A stretch of DNA of 36,955 nucleotides, from positions 1 through 36,955 of the forward strand of contig NZ_WMEZ01000015.1 in assembly GCF_009856415.1 (NCBI RefSeq). Direction: 5' to 3'. The stretch comes from Halobacillus litoralis (GTDB taxonomy: Bacteria; Bacillota; Bacilli; Bacillales; Halobacillaceae). A model generated the notes under the pieces. It was not told where the DNA came from. It saw nothing but the letters and a program-made list of their open reading frames with translations, and ran no database searches. Below, one piece after another: positions 7,378 to 14,155 of the stretch (the first letter of the stretch is position 1; each line of letters begins with the position of its first letter). A program made the position numbers and the translations under genes.

Positions 7378-7953
7378 TCAGACGTGCAGCGCCCCCCGGA
7401 ATCCTCTAGCCTTATAATAGGACTCTGCTCCATTGTGATACAAAAAGACGTGATTAAAACGACGATCGCAAAAAAGGGCTCCGCCCAGTTCTCTGATTTT
7501 CTCTGGAGTGGCAACCCAGCTCGAGGTCTTCAAATCAAATTCGCCGAGTTCCTGTAAAGCGCGATACTGTTCTTCCGTCAACATTTCGATCCCCATCGAA
7601 GTCGCCAGATCCAACGCACTCGTTTCAGGTTTATATTTCTTGCGGGCTTCCAAGGCAGCACGGTCATAACACACACTTCTGCGGCCTTTCGGACTTTCCT
7701 TTGAACAATCATAAAAGATGTAGACGTCCTTCTCTTGGTCGTATCCGACAACATCCGGTTCGCCGCCGGTTCTTTCCATTTCGTTCAGGGACCAAAGTTT
7801 CTCAGGATGTTCATCAAGTCTGGCCTGTACTTCCGCCCATTCCAGCTTCTCATGGCGTCCCATGTTTTTCTCAAAACGTGCTTTTAAGCCTTTTAATAAT
7901 TCTTCCTTCTCATCTCGTGATAGCACTTCTTTATTCCTCGTTTCCTTTGTCAC
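7378..7953 (-). CDS. DUF4256 domain-containing protein
   Basis: A 191-residue soluble protein that resembles the DUF4256 family over its length, for example GGEPDVVGYDQ, YIFYDCSKESPKGRRSVCYDR, and the C-terminal GGALFCDRRFNHVFLYHNGAESYY. The family is widespread in bacteria and has no settled function. The start is ambiguous: an ATG at 7959 lies only one base after AAAGGAGG, while GTG at 7953 has a normal 7-base gap and is preferred. A 44-codon ORF ends about 20 bases upstream on the same strand and may be co-transcribed. The gene converges on the VanW gene. Confidence 0.8.
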   Translation of the reverse strand: MTKETRNKEVLSRDEKEELLKGLKARFEKNMGRHEKLEWAEVQARLDEHPEKLWSLNEMERTGGEPDVVGYDQEKDVYIFYDCSKESPKGRRSVCYDRAALEARKKYKPETSALDLATSMGIEMLTEEQYRALQELGEFDLKTSSWVATPEKIRELGGALFCDRRFNHVFLYHNGAESYYKARGFRGALHV

Positions 7954-7974
7954 CCTCATTCCTCCTTTGAATTT

Positions 7975-8109
7975 TTATAAGATGGTGTATGCACCTTCTA
8001 TCTTACTACAAAAATTGAATCTCTTCTTCTGTTCATGAAACTCCTTCAAAATCTGTCCAATGATAGAGAATACGGGAGAAGTCGTGTATTCATCGGGTTT
8101 TAAATCCAT
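7975..8109 (-). CDS. Hypothetical 44-residue protein upstream of DUF4256
   Basis: Short ORF starting MDLKPDEYTTSPVFSIIGQ and ending SKIEGAYTIL. AGGAG is 4 bases upstream of a first ATG (8112) and 7 bases from the second (8109), which is chosen. Its stop lies about 21 bases before the DUF4256 start, with no terminator between, so the two look co-transcribed. The amphipathic middle (FSIIGQILKEFHEQKKRF) suggests one helix. No family is recognised; the signal is the binding site plus gene spacing. Confidence 0.45.
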   Translation of the reverse strand: MDLKPDEYTTSPVFSIIGQILKEFHEQKKRFNFCSKIEGAYTIL

Positions 8110-8142
8110 CATATCACTCCTACTATTTACCGAATATACACA

Positions 8143-8171
8143 TTTTCCGAACATACCCGTTTAGGTATGAT
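8143..8171 (+). promoter_or_regulatory. Probable promoter of the peroxiredoxin gene
   Basis: A good -10 box TATGAT (8166-8171) lies 17 bp downstream of a weak -35 TTTTCC (8143-8148), about 55 bp before the peroxiredoxin ATG. The weak -35 and the inverted repeat overlapping the spacer and -10 suggest a regulated promoter. Confidence 0.5.
8152..8169. promoter_or_regulatory. Inverted repeat operator CATACC-N6-GGTATG (CstR/CsoR-like candidate)
   Basis: Perfect 6-bp arms CATACC and GGTATG separated by CGTTTA; the right arm overlaps the -10 box. CsoR-family persulfide sensors (CstR) bind sites of the general form ATACCC...GGGTAT and typically control rhodanese/TusA/DsrE genes like those found downstream here. 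The match to that consensus is partial, and no CsoR-family gene is in the window, so regulator identity is inferred from site plus gene content. Confidence 0.4.
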
Positions 8172-8224
8172 GCAAATCGGTTATGGAACTACTACATACT
8201 CAAATCCCGAAAAGGAGTGTTCAG

Positions 8225-8893
8225 ATGGAACAAGAAAACCAGGTACAAGAACAAACCTACAGCTTACCTAGAATCGGTGAAAAAGCACCTGAATTTACGG
8301 CACAAACGACGCATGGGGAAATTTCATTAAACGACTACGAAGGAAAATGGTTCATCCTTTTCTCTCACCCTTCTGACTTCACACCTGTGTGTACGACGGA
8401 GTTTGTGGCTTTCCAGGGAATTTATGATCAACTGCGTGATTTGGATACGGAATTGATCGGCTTGAGTGTCGATAGTGTGACGTCCCATATTGCCTGGATC
8501 CGAAATATTGAAGAGAACTTCAATACGACCATTGAATTCCCCGTCATTGCTGATTTGGATAAACAAGTCGCTACAAAGTTCGGGATGATCATGCCGGAAA
8601 GCAATGGCACTGAAACCTCCAGAGCTGTGTTTGTGATTGATGATAAAGGGACCGTCCGTTCCGTCATCTATTATCCACTCACCACAGGCCGGAACATGGG
8701 AGAAATTCTACGCCTTGTAGAAGCACTGAAAACGACGGATGAACATGGCGTATCCACTCCGGCCGATTGGGAAAAAGGAGATCAAGTCGTTGCTTCTCCT
8801 CCAAAAACGACGGAGGATGCCAAAGCACGTCTGGATGATTCAGATTATGACTGCGTGGATTGGTACTTCTGCAAAAAGGAGATCAACTCCTAA
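8225..8893 (+). CDS. Peroxiredoxin (Prx6/AhpC-TSA family)
   Basis: A 222-residue thiol peroxidase that would reduce peroxides (and possibly peroxynitrite or persulfides) via Cys56 in SHPSDFTPVCTTEF, the canonical PxxxT/SxxC peroxidatic loop. The long C-terminal arm after FVIDDKGTVRSVIYYPLTTGRN and RLVEALKTTDEHG marks the Prx6/archaeal AhpC-like subfamily. Two further Cys (210 and 216, in DCVDWYFC) near the end could act as resolving residues, as in archaeal homologues. The ATG at 8225 follows AAAAGGAG; the open frame extends 14 codons further without a binding site. About 170 bp separate it from the DsrE/rhodanese/TusA genes on the same strand, which suggests a shared redox-sulfur context rather than strict co-transcription. 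Confidence 0.9.
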   Translation: MEQENQVQEQTYSLPRIGEKAPEFTAQTTHGEISLNDYEGKWFILFSHPSDFTPVCTTEFVAFQGIYDQLRDLDTELIGLSVDSVTSHIAWIRNIEENFNTTIEFPVIADLDKQVATKFGMIMPESNGTETSRAVFVIDDKGTVRSVIYYPLTTGRNMGEILRLVEALKTTDEHGVSTPADWEKGDQVVASPPKTTEDAKARLDDSDYDCVDWYFCKKEINS

Positions 8894-9061
8894 ACAGAAA
8901 CGATCCTAGCCGTGTCCATATGGAGAACGAACGAAATCCGACCGTTCTAAAATCATGTTCTTCATTACGCACCATTTTCTGACTACTAGGTCATCTTCAT
9001 AAGAAAGACTATACAAGACAAACTATGGAATGAGATCAACCATTTTCAAGGAGGAATTCTA

Positions 9062-9460
9062 ATGGCGAATACAAAAGTGGCTATCATTGCAGCGAATGGA
9101 AGTTTATTTGATGCGTATAAAGTATTTAACGTCGCCTCAGCGGCAGCAGCTTCTGATGCAGAGGTAGGCATCTTCTTCACTTTTGAAGGGTTAAACTTAA
9201 TTCATAAAGAAGGGCACAAAAACCTGCCTTTACCTGAAGGAAAAGAACACTTCCAAGAAGGTTTCCAAAAAGCGAATGTCCCTTCCATTGAAGAATTGGT
9301 CGGCATCGCTCAAGAGATGGATGTCAAACTGATCGCCTGCCAAATGACGATGGATGTCATGAGTTTAGAAAAAGAAGATTTCGTAGAAGGCATCGAAGTC
9401 GGCGGCGCTGCTTCTTTCATTGAATATGCGAAAGATGCAAACATTTCCTTAACTTTCTAA
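9062..9460 (+). CDS. DsrE/DsrF/DsrH-like family protein (DsrE2-type)
   Basis: A 132-residue protein of the DsrE-like fold. The N-terminus KVAIIAANGSLFDAYKVFNVASAAAASDAEVGIFFTF is typical, and a conserved Cys (Cys93, in LIACQMTMDVM) is the predicted sulfane-sulfur carrier. DsrE2-type proteins accept or relay persulfide sulfur with rhodanese and TusA, and the three genes occur here in that order with 17-78 base gaps. GGAGG lies 8 bases before ATG 9062. It is often annotated 'peroxiredoxin family protein', but it has no peroxidatic loop. The exact relay direction is unknown. Confidence 0.85.
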   Translation: MANTKVAIIAANGSLFDAYKVFNVASAAAASDAEVGIFFTFEGLNLIHKEGHKNLPLPEGKEHFQEGFQKANVPSIEELVGIAQEMDVKLIACQMTMDVMSLEKEDFVEGIEVGGAASFIEYAKDANISLTF

Positions 9461-9477
9461 GCAAAGGAGTTTGAATA

Positions 9478-9813
9478 GTGACCGTTAAACACTTATCGAC
9501 AAGTGACTTAGCTGAAAAGATGGAGAACAACCAGGAGAAAACAGTGATTTTGGATGTACGTAATACCGATGATTTTGATAAGGGGAAGATCGAAGGTAGT
9601 CAAGTGGATGTCATCAATGAACCTTACTTCAACCTGCTTGATGATGTCGAAACCCTTGATGGGAAATTGGCGAAAAACCAAGAGGTAATCGTAGTGTGTG
9701 CAAAAGGGAATTCATCTCAAATGGTCGCTGAAATGCTGGATGAAGAAGGATATGAACATGTGTACTCTTTAGACGGCGGCATGCACGCATGGAGCGAACA
9801 ATTCGAAAAATAA
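9478..9813 (+). CDS. Rhodanese-like sulfurtransferase
   Basis: A single rhodanese domain of 111 residues. The active-site loop is CAKGNSS with catalytic Cys74, preceded by the conserved VILDVRNTDDFDKGKIEGS segment (CH2A-like motif). The final helix contains YSLDGGMHAWSEQ, matching the family C-terminus. It would accept sulfane sulfur as a Cys persulfide and pass it to thiol acceptors, probably the neighbouring DsrE-like and TusA proteins. The start is GTG at 9478 after AAAGGAG, only 17 bases beyond the DsrE-like stop, consistent with one operon. Confidence 0.9.
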   Translation: MTVKHLSTSDLAEKMENNQEKTVILDVRNTDDFDKGKIEGSQVDVINEPYFNLLDDVETLDGKLAKNQEVIVVCAKGNSSQMVAEMLDEEGYEHVYSLDGGMHAWSEQFEK

Positions 9814-9891
9814 AGAATGCAGAAACATGGCCGCACAACCGATGGTTATTTCCAATGAGTACGTGTGACACCAATAAAAGGAGGATTACAA

Positions 9892-10119
9892 ATGGAAGCA
9901 AATGAAGTGTTGGATGCAAAAGGATTGGCATGCCCGATGCCTATCGTTAAAACGAAAAAAGCGATAGAGAAACTGGAGAGCGGCGAAGTTCTGGAAGTCC
10001 AGGCGACGGACAAAGGAGCGAAAAGTGACATTGCCGCATGGGTTAAATCCGGTGGTCACGAACTGTTGAAAGACACAGAGGAAAACGATGTCTTGAAGTT
10101 CTGGATTAAAAAGGGATAA
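9892..10119 (+). CDS. TusA-family sulfurtransferase
   Basis: A 75-residue protein with the signature DAKGLACPMPIVKTKKAI; Cys14 in the CPxP motif carries the persulfide. The C-terminal half VLEVQATDKGAKSDIAAWVKSGGHELL is typical of the two-layer TusA/SirA fold. AAAGGAGG stands 7-8 bases before ATG 9892. It ends the rhodanese/DsrE set and is followed at once by a terminator. With no tRNA thiolation partners (TusBCD/E) in sight, a role in sulfane-sulfur handling rather than tRNA modification is likelier, but this is inference. Confidence 0.9.
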   Translation: MEANEVLDAKGLACPMPIVKTKKAIEKLESGEVLEVQATDKGAKSDIAAWVKSGGHELLKDTEENDVLKFWIKKG

Positions 10120-10144
10120 GGACCAGAGCTCTTCGGTCCTTTTT
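10118..10144 (+). terminator. Terminator after the sulfur operon
   Basis: Stem AAGGACC/GGTCCTT with a 10-base loop and T tail, overlapping the tusA-like stop codon. Confidence 0.75.
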
Positions 10145-10178
10145 AAGAGAAGGTAAGACCCACATTCTAACGGAATGA

Positions 10179-10224
10179 AAAAGATCTGCCCCGCGCTTCA
10201 TAAAAGCCAGGGCAGATCTTTTTT
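10179..10224. terminator. Bidirectional terminator between TusA and purine permease genes
   Basis: A 13-bp stem (AAAAGATCTGCCC/GGGCAGATCTTTT) flanked by A and T runs, placed between convergent genes and able to end transcription from both sides. Confidence 0.85.
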
Positions 10225-10236
10225 ATAGGATAAGGT

Positions 10237-11529
10237 TCACAAAAATACAAAGTACATAATAAACAGCCCGCCAAGCGTGTACATGATTGGGTGTACCTGT
10301 TTCCAATCTCTTTTCGCAATCATAGCGAATGGATAAAGAATAAACCCAAGTGCAATACCGGTAGCAACACTGAAGGTGAGCGGCATCATGATGATCGTGA
10401 CGAACGCCGGCACCACGATTTCAAATCGGCTCCAGTCGATTTCTTTCACTTCTGTCGCCATCAGAGCACCGACGATAATTAACGCAGGGGCCGTCACTTC
10501 TGGTGTGATGACACCGAGGACAGGTGAAAAGAACAACGCAATAAAGAAGCAAATGGAAATAACAACGCTTGTGAATCCTGTCCGGCCGCCGACAGCAACA
10601 CCTGCGGAAGATTCGACGAAGGAAGCCGTTGTCGATGTCCCGAAAATTGCTCCTGCCACTCCGGACGTGGAGTCCGCAAGCAACGCACGGCCTGCGTTTG
10701 GAATTTTATTGTCTTTCATAATGCCAGCCTGACTGGCGACAGCAATAAGCGCGCCTGCCGTATCGAAAAATGCGACAAATAAGAAGGTGAAAATAACCGC
10801 TAAGACTTCCGGTCTGAAGATATCCCCTAAATGCTGAAATACCACGCCGAAGGTTGGCTCAAGACTTGGAATTTCTCCCACGACAGATTTAGGCACATCC
10901 ACCAAGCCAACGATCATGCCGATGATGCTCGTGAGGACAATCCCGTAAAAAATACCTCCACGAATGCCACGCACAAGCATCATCAGCGTAACGATAAATC
11001 CGAAGGCGGCAAGCGCCGTTGTCGGTGAGGTCAATTGTCCGATCGATACGAACGTTTCTTCACTTCCAACGACAATGCCCGCATTTTTCAAGCCGATGAA
11101 TGCGATGAAAAAGCCGATGCCCCCTGCAATCGCATGCTTCAAATCTTTCGGAATCACATTGATGATTTTCTCCCGGATCTTAAGAAGACTCAGAATCATA
11201 AAGATAATCCCAGCAATAAAGACGCCGGTCAAAGCCACCTGCCACTCAATCCCCATTCCGATGACTACAGAAAAGGTAAAAAATGAGTTCAGCCCCATAC
11301 TCGGTGCGATCCCTACGGGGAAGTTAGCCAGAAGCCCGATCAACAGCGACCCGACAATGGCAGATAAAGCGGTAGCCGTAAAAAGCGCTCCTTTATCCAT
11401 CCCCGCCTGACTTAGAATGATTGGATTGACGACTAATATATAGGCCATAGAAAGAAACGTCGTAATTCCAGCGAGCGTTTCTTTTTGAAAGTTCGTTTCA
11501 CGTTCTTTGAATTGAAAAAAGTTTCTCAT
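10237..11529 (-). CDS. pbuG: NCS2/AzgA-family guanine-hypoxanthine permease, PbuG-like
   Basis: A 430-residue membrane protein with about 12-14 hydrophobic segments. AzgA/PbuG-subfamily features include the N-terminus MRNFFQFKERETNFQKE followed by TLAGITTFLSMAYILVVNP, and the internal GTSTTASFVESSAGVAVGGRTG, which forms part of the purine-binding region. It would import hypoxanthine/guanine by proton symport. The ATG at 11529 follows GGAGGGG; the frame continues upstream into the riboswitch expression platform, which is not coding. The guanine-class riboswitch at 11549-11677 gives direct support for purine specificity and for the gene being off when guanine is plentiful. Paralogue assignment (PbuG versus PbuO) is not certain. 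Confidence 0.88.
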   Translation of the reverse strand: MRNFFQFKERETNFQKETLAGITTFLSMAYILVVNPIILSQAGMDKGALFTATALSAIVGSLLIGLLANFPVGIAPSMGLNSFFTFSVVIGMGIEWQVALTGVFIAGIIFMILSLLKIREKIINVIPKDLKHAIAGGIGFFIAFIGLKNAGIVVGSEETFVSIGQLTSPTTALAAFGFIVTLMMLVRGIRGGIFYGIVLTSIIGMIVGLVDVPKSVVGEIPSLEPTFGVVFQHLGDIFRPEVLAVIFTFLFVAFFDTAGALIAVASQAGIMKDNKIPNAGRALLADSTSGVAGAIFGTSTTASFVESSAGVAVGGRTGFTSVVISICFFIALFFSPVLGVITPEVTAPALIIVGALMATEVKEIDWSRFEIVVPAFVTIIMMPLTFSVATGIALGFILYPFAMIAKRDWKQVHPIMYTLGGLFIMYFVFL

Positions 11530-11548
11530 GATGTCCCCTCCTATACAC

Positions 11549-11577
11549 AAAAAAAGCACCGGCAATCTACCGGCGCT
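11549..11577 (-). terminator. Riboswitch-controlled terminator upstream of pbuG
   Basis: Minus-strand stem AGCGCCGG/CCGGTGCT (one G-T pair), 7-base loop and a run of seven T residues, 20 bases before the pbuG start. It is the expression platform of the purine riboswitch. Confidence 0.85.
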
Positions 11578-11611
11578 CATACATAAGGAAAGGAACATAG
11601 ACGTTCCATCC

Positions 11612-11677
11612 CTTGTAGACGAGCTATTTCCGGTAGCTGGTAGAAACGTTCAGGCCGTATTCCTGAACTTATACAAG
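11612..11677 (-). promoter_or_regulatory. Purine riboswitch aptamer, guanine class
   Basis: Minus strand shows the three-helix purine aptamer. P1 is CTTGTA...TACAAG. The P2 arms are TTCAGG/CCTGAA around the ATACGG loop, followed by the invariant GTTTCTACC junction. The P3 arms AGCTA/TAGCT follow, then CGTCTAC before P1 closes. The specificity base in the last junction (xGxCTA) is C, as in xpt-type guanine riboswitches, rather than the T of adenine types. A hairpin at 11592-11607 lies between aptamer and terminator and may belong to the switching region. Confidence 0.92.
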
Positions 11678-11704
11678 GTGCTGCTGTTTTGAATTATAGG
11701 GAGA

Positions 11705-11733
11705 ATCATAACAATCCCATAGACAGCGGTCAA
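11705..11733 (-). promoter_or_regulatory. Sigma-A promoter of the pbuG riboswitch transcript
   Basis: Minus strand TTGACC - 17 bp - TATGAT, ending about 27 bp before the aptamer P1 helix. Both boxes and spacing are close to consensus. Confidence 0.8.
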
Positions 11734-11774
11734 TGAATATCATAAATGTTCGGGAATTCACTTTTTTCTGATTT

Positions 11775-11913
11775 ATGTCACAACTTCATTTTCCCCCACG
11801 TCGTAGAAGTTCGGTACGAGCAGGAAGTCTATGATGGGCCCGTCCGTTTCGGTCAACCAGTCATAGATTCACACAAAGGCAGAAAAATTCCCGCTCGTTG
11901 GGATTCCGGATGA
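11775..11913 (+). pseudogene. Possible decayed or frameshifted small ORF
   Basis: From ATG 11775 the frame reads MSQLHFPP and soon stops. Dropping one base from the C5 run at 11793-11797 would continue it as HVVEVRYEQEVYDGP, then VRFGQPVIDSHKGRKIPARW, with a stop at 11911. The composition looks coding, but there is no ribosome binding site and I recognise no family. It is listed as the only content seen in 11734-11946. Confidence 0.22.
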
Positions 11914-11946
11914 AAGCCCTGAGGAAGAAGAATCAAACACAAACGC

Positions 11947-11981
11947 AAAAAAAGGAGAGAGAAGAGGAAAAACCCCTCTCC
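11947..11981 (-). terminator. Terminator after the RsbR-like gene
   Basis: Minus-strand stem GGAGAG/CTCTCC, extended inward by G-T pairs, followed by seven T residues; 25 bases past the stop codon. Confidence 0.75.
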
Positions 11982-12005
11982 TCGTTCATTCTAAACTCTC
12001 ACTGT

Positions 12006-12839
12006 TTACTTCTTTCCTAGAAGAAAATATTCACTTAACGCTTGCTGCAATGTAGCCAGGGTTTCCGTTTGCTGATTGAAGTTCACACCCGTATTTGTAA
12101 TCTCTCTTACCGTTTCTTTCCTCAGCCCCGTGATAACCGTTTTACATCCCATCATCGCTATACCATCAATGATTTTCATTAATTCCACTGTACTTTCTTT
12201 ATCCATCGTTGCAATCCCGGATAAATCAATGATCAAGATCTCGATCCTTAATTCAGATACGTTGACTAACACTTTATCTTTTAGTGTTTCTATACGGTTG
12301 GTGTCCATCGCCCCAATCAGTGGAAGGACGCAAATGGACGAATCGATGGGAATGATCGGAACAGAAAGGTTCTTCACCAATTCCTGTTGAGCGGTGAGGA
12401 GAGAATCTTTGTATGTAGAATAATTGATGAAGAACGAATTCAGAAATTCGTCGACGCGGTTATTGATCGCATGTTCCAATTGGAAAAAATAACGGATTTG
12501 TTTATTTTCATTCATCTCATAATAATTTTCAATCATGATCCAAAGCGTTCTCCGGATCGCCTGGACCCATTCTAATTTGAATGAAAGGTCAATGGCATGC
12601 GTGGCCCAGGCAATGCCTTCTTTTTTGGCAAAATTCCTCAATTCTTCATCTTCCCCATCAATAATATAAAAAACCAAGTGGTGGGCATTGTTCACAAGGT
12701 CGATGTTCCCCACCGTGAGAATATCGTCAATCTTGTCTTTCACATTCACCGCTTCGTTCAATAATGTTTGTTCGAAAATTTGACTGTTTTTCTCGAAGAA
12801 CCCTTTTAATTGATCGGAGTAATGGTAAGTGACTTCCAT
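12006..12839 (-). CDS. RsbR-family STAS-domain protein (stressosome-type)
   Basis: A 277-residue protein with an N-terminal helical region (about 1-145, the non-haem globin-like sensor position in RsbR paralogues) and a C-terminal STAS domain (about 160-270): PIIPIDSSICVLPLIGAMDTNRI, IDLSGIATMDKESTVELM, GCKTVITGLRKET. RsbR paralogues co-assemble with RsbS into stressosomes that control sigma-B through RsbT. RsbRs have two phospho-threonines in the STAS domain. The second equivalent appears kept (Thr237 in ITGLR), but the residue after Asp213, normally Thr, is Lys214. The ATG at 12839 has GGGTG 6 bases upstream. It is a lone gene; no rsbS, rsbT or rsbX is adjacent, as is common for dispersed paralogues. 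Confidence 0.85.
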   Translation of the reverse strand: MEVTYHYSDQLKGFFEKNSQIFEQTLLNEAVNVKDKIDDILTVGNIDLVNNAHHLVFYIIDGEDEELRNFAKKEGIAWATHAIDLSFKLEWVQAIRRTLWIMIENYYEMNENKQIRYFFQLEHAINNRVDEFLNSFFINYSTYKDSLLTAQQELVKNLSVPIIPIDSSICVLPLIGAMDTNRIETLKDKVLVNVSELRIEILIIDLSGIATMDKESTVELMKIIDGIAMMGCKTVITGLRKETVREITNTGVNFNQQTETLATLQQALSEYFLLGKK

Positions 12840-12856
12840 GCTTTCACCCTTTCTCA

Positions 12857-12881
12857 AATCGTAGGTTTACTCCTTACGATT
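12857..12881. promoter_or_regulatory. Inverted repeat AATCGTA-N11-TACGATT upstream of the RsbR-like gene
   Basis: Perfect 7-bp arms around an 11-base centre, ending 17 bp before the chosen ATG. In the transcript it could form a hairpin whose loop displays AGGAG. It could be an operator or an RNA structure affecting translation; nothing distinguishes these here. Confidence 0.4.
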
Positions 12882-13042
12882 AGTAATTTTTTTAAATCAA
12901 ATAAGTATTGGCAGTGAGAGAAAAGTCCCCATTTCCATTTACTATTTTACCATTTCTTCTTTTATTTTGAGAAGTGAAATGGCAACGCAGCCGTTCCTGC
13001 TAGACCAGGAAAGGCGACAGAGAGGAAATAATTACCACGATT

Positions 13043-13357
13043 GTGTTTTTTATGACAAATAAAGGGAATATCCTAACCATTGTCCTAATCACTCATAGTT
13101 TAGGTGTCGTGACCTTAGCGTTTGGTTTTGAATTTCCCCTTGAGGAGGAGAAAAAATCGTTCGCTACAGGCCAGACACCCGTCATGCAATATCACCATGG
13201 TTTGATGATGTCGATTTTGAAAGGAAAAGCCAACATCGCTAAAGCCGTGAACGCTACGGTCATTGGTTTAGAAAACGCCCCACGTGGTTATGATGAATTC
13301 GATAGCGGGGTAGCGAAAAAGTTTGTCCTCGACCCGCACAACCTGATCCGCAGTTAA
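13043..13357 (+). pseudogene. C-terminal remnant of a glutathione-independent formaldehyde dehydrogenase (zinc alcohol dehydrogenase family)
   Basis: From about residue 29 the frame matches the end of FdhA-type zinc dehydrogenases: SFATGQTPVMQY, then VIGLENAPRGYDEFD, then GVAKKFVLDPHNLI. This aligns with the last ~75 residues of a ~390-residue enzyme. The catalytic zinc and NAD-binding parts are absent, and the preceding ~28 residues do not look like the family. There is no ribosome binding site before 13043. It is therefore most likely a gene relic, left by deletion, that still carries its original terminator just downstream. Confidence 0.7.
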
Positions 13358-13362
13358 TGATT

Positions 13363-13402
13363 GAACGTCTCGATCCTCTATTAGGGATCGAGACGTTCTT
13401 TT
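13363..13402 (+). terminator. Terminator behind the dehydrogenase remnant
   Basis: A 14-bp perfect stem (GAACGTCTCGATCC/GGATCGAGACGTTC) with a short loop and TTTT tail, 6 bases after the remnant's stop; a strong intact terminator with no intact gene before it. Confidence 0.8.
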
Positions 13403-13458
13403 GCGGTATACATAGTCCTGTCCACGTGCGAATGGAAGCTCCTTAAGCGGGACGCAAC

Positions 13459-13491
13459 TAAAAAAAGCTGACTCATCCATCAAGTCAGCTT
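13459..13491 (-). terminator. Terminator after the DinB-family gene
   Basis: Minus-strand stem AAGCTGACT/AGTCAGCTT followed by a run of T residues, 12 bases past the stop. Confidence 0.85.
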
Positions 13492-13502
13492 CCCCCATTC
13501 AT

Positions 13503-13961
13503 TCACTCTGCTACCTTTTCTTTCAATGCTTTCATCGTACCGGTATGTACCCCTTCATGGTATACCGTGAAGTTCAGGATTTCACCTACCGTGGGTAAAG
13601 ATAGGAAAGCTTGTGCCGCTTCGTCATCAAGCTGTCCAGCGAGTACTTCCTTCAGTTTCTCCGGCTGTTCCTTGAGCTCCTGCTTCAGCTCATCAAGGGA
13701 CGGGATCTCCCCCTTCCAATTGGATGGTTTTGTTCCTGGAGCGAACAACTCTATGTAACGAGGAGGGGTTTCGACAGGTTTGCCTCCGAACTTAGCCAGC
13801 AATGAATTTTGCACCACATAGATGTGTCCAAGGTTCCAGCGGATCGTGTTTTTAAATCCTTCTGGTTGTTCATCTGCCTCCTCTTCTGTGACACTTTCCA
13901 AAAACTTCAGCGTCGCTTGTCTTACAAGACTGATTTGTTTAAACAGCTGTTCTTCATTCAT
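13503..13961 (-). CDS. DinB family protein (DinB_2/YfiT-like metal-dependent fold)
   Basis: A 152-residue four-helix-bundle protein of the DinB/YfiT superfamily. Two of the usual metal-binding histidines are visible: NLGHIYVVQ near residue 46 and YHEGVHTG near the C-terminus (two His). Family members are putative metal-dependent hydrolases or thiol-S-transferases; a bacillithiol-dependent role is known for some relatives but cannot be assigned here. The ATG at 13961 is preceded by GGGAG; the frame extends 16 codons upstream without a binding site. It is a single-gene unit. Confidence 0.8.
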   Translation of the reverse strand: MNEEQLFKQISLVRQATLKFLESVTEEEADEQPEGFKNTIRWNLGHIYVVQNSLLAKFGGKPVETPPRYIELFAPGTKPSNWKGEIPSLDELKQELKEQPEKLKEVLAGQLDDEAAQAFLSLPTVGEILNFTVYHEGVHTGTMKALKEKVAE

Positions 13962-14086
13962 ATGACCATCTCCCTTCTTCCCTATTATTCTAGCTACCTC
14001 CCCTGCCATTCACAACTATACTGCTCGGGCTAGAGACCATGGCCGTTCCAGAAAATACAAGAGACCACACGCTATATTTCCAGATT

Positions 14087-14126
14087 AAAAAAACAGAAAT
14101 CTCCTGTTTATCGATCAGGAGATTTC
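14087..14126 (-). terminator. Terminator of the TOMM operon
   Basis: Minus-strand stem GAAATCTCCTG/CAGGAGATTTC with a 9-base loop and a T-run after a short gap, 30 bases after the SagB-type gene. It ends the four-gene cluster. Confidence 0.8.
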
Positions 14127-14155
14127 CCTCTGTGAAAAGGTAGATGGCCTTTATA

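Noticed and set aside
8923-8948. AGAACG/CGTTCT hairpin after the peroxiredoxin gene as terminator
   Set aside because: Only 6 bp with a 14-base loop and no T tail; cannot be supported as a terminator, so whether peroxiredoxin is co-transcribed with the sulfur genes stays open.
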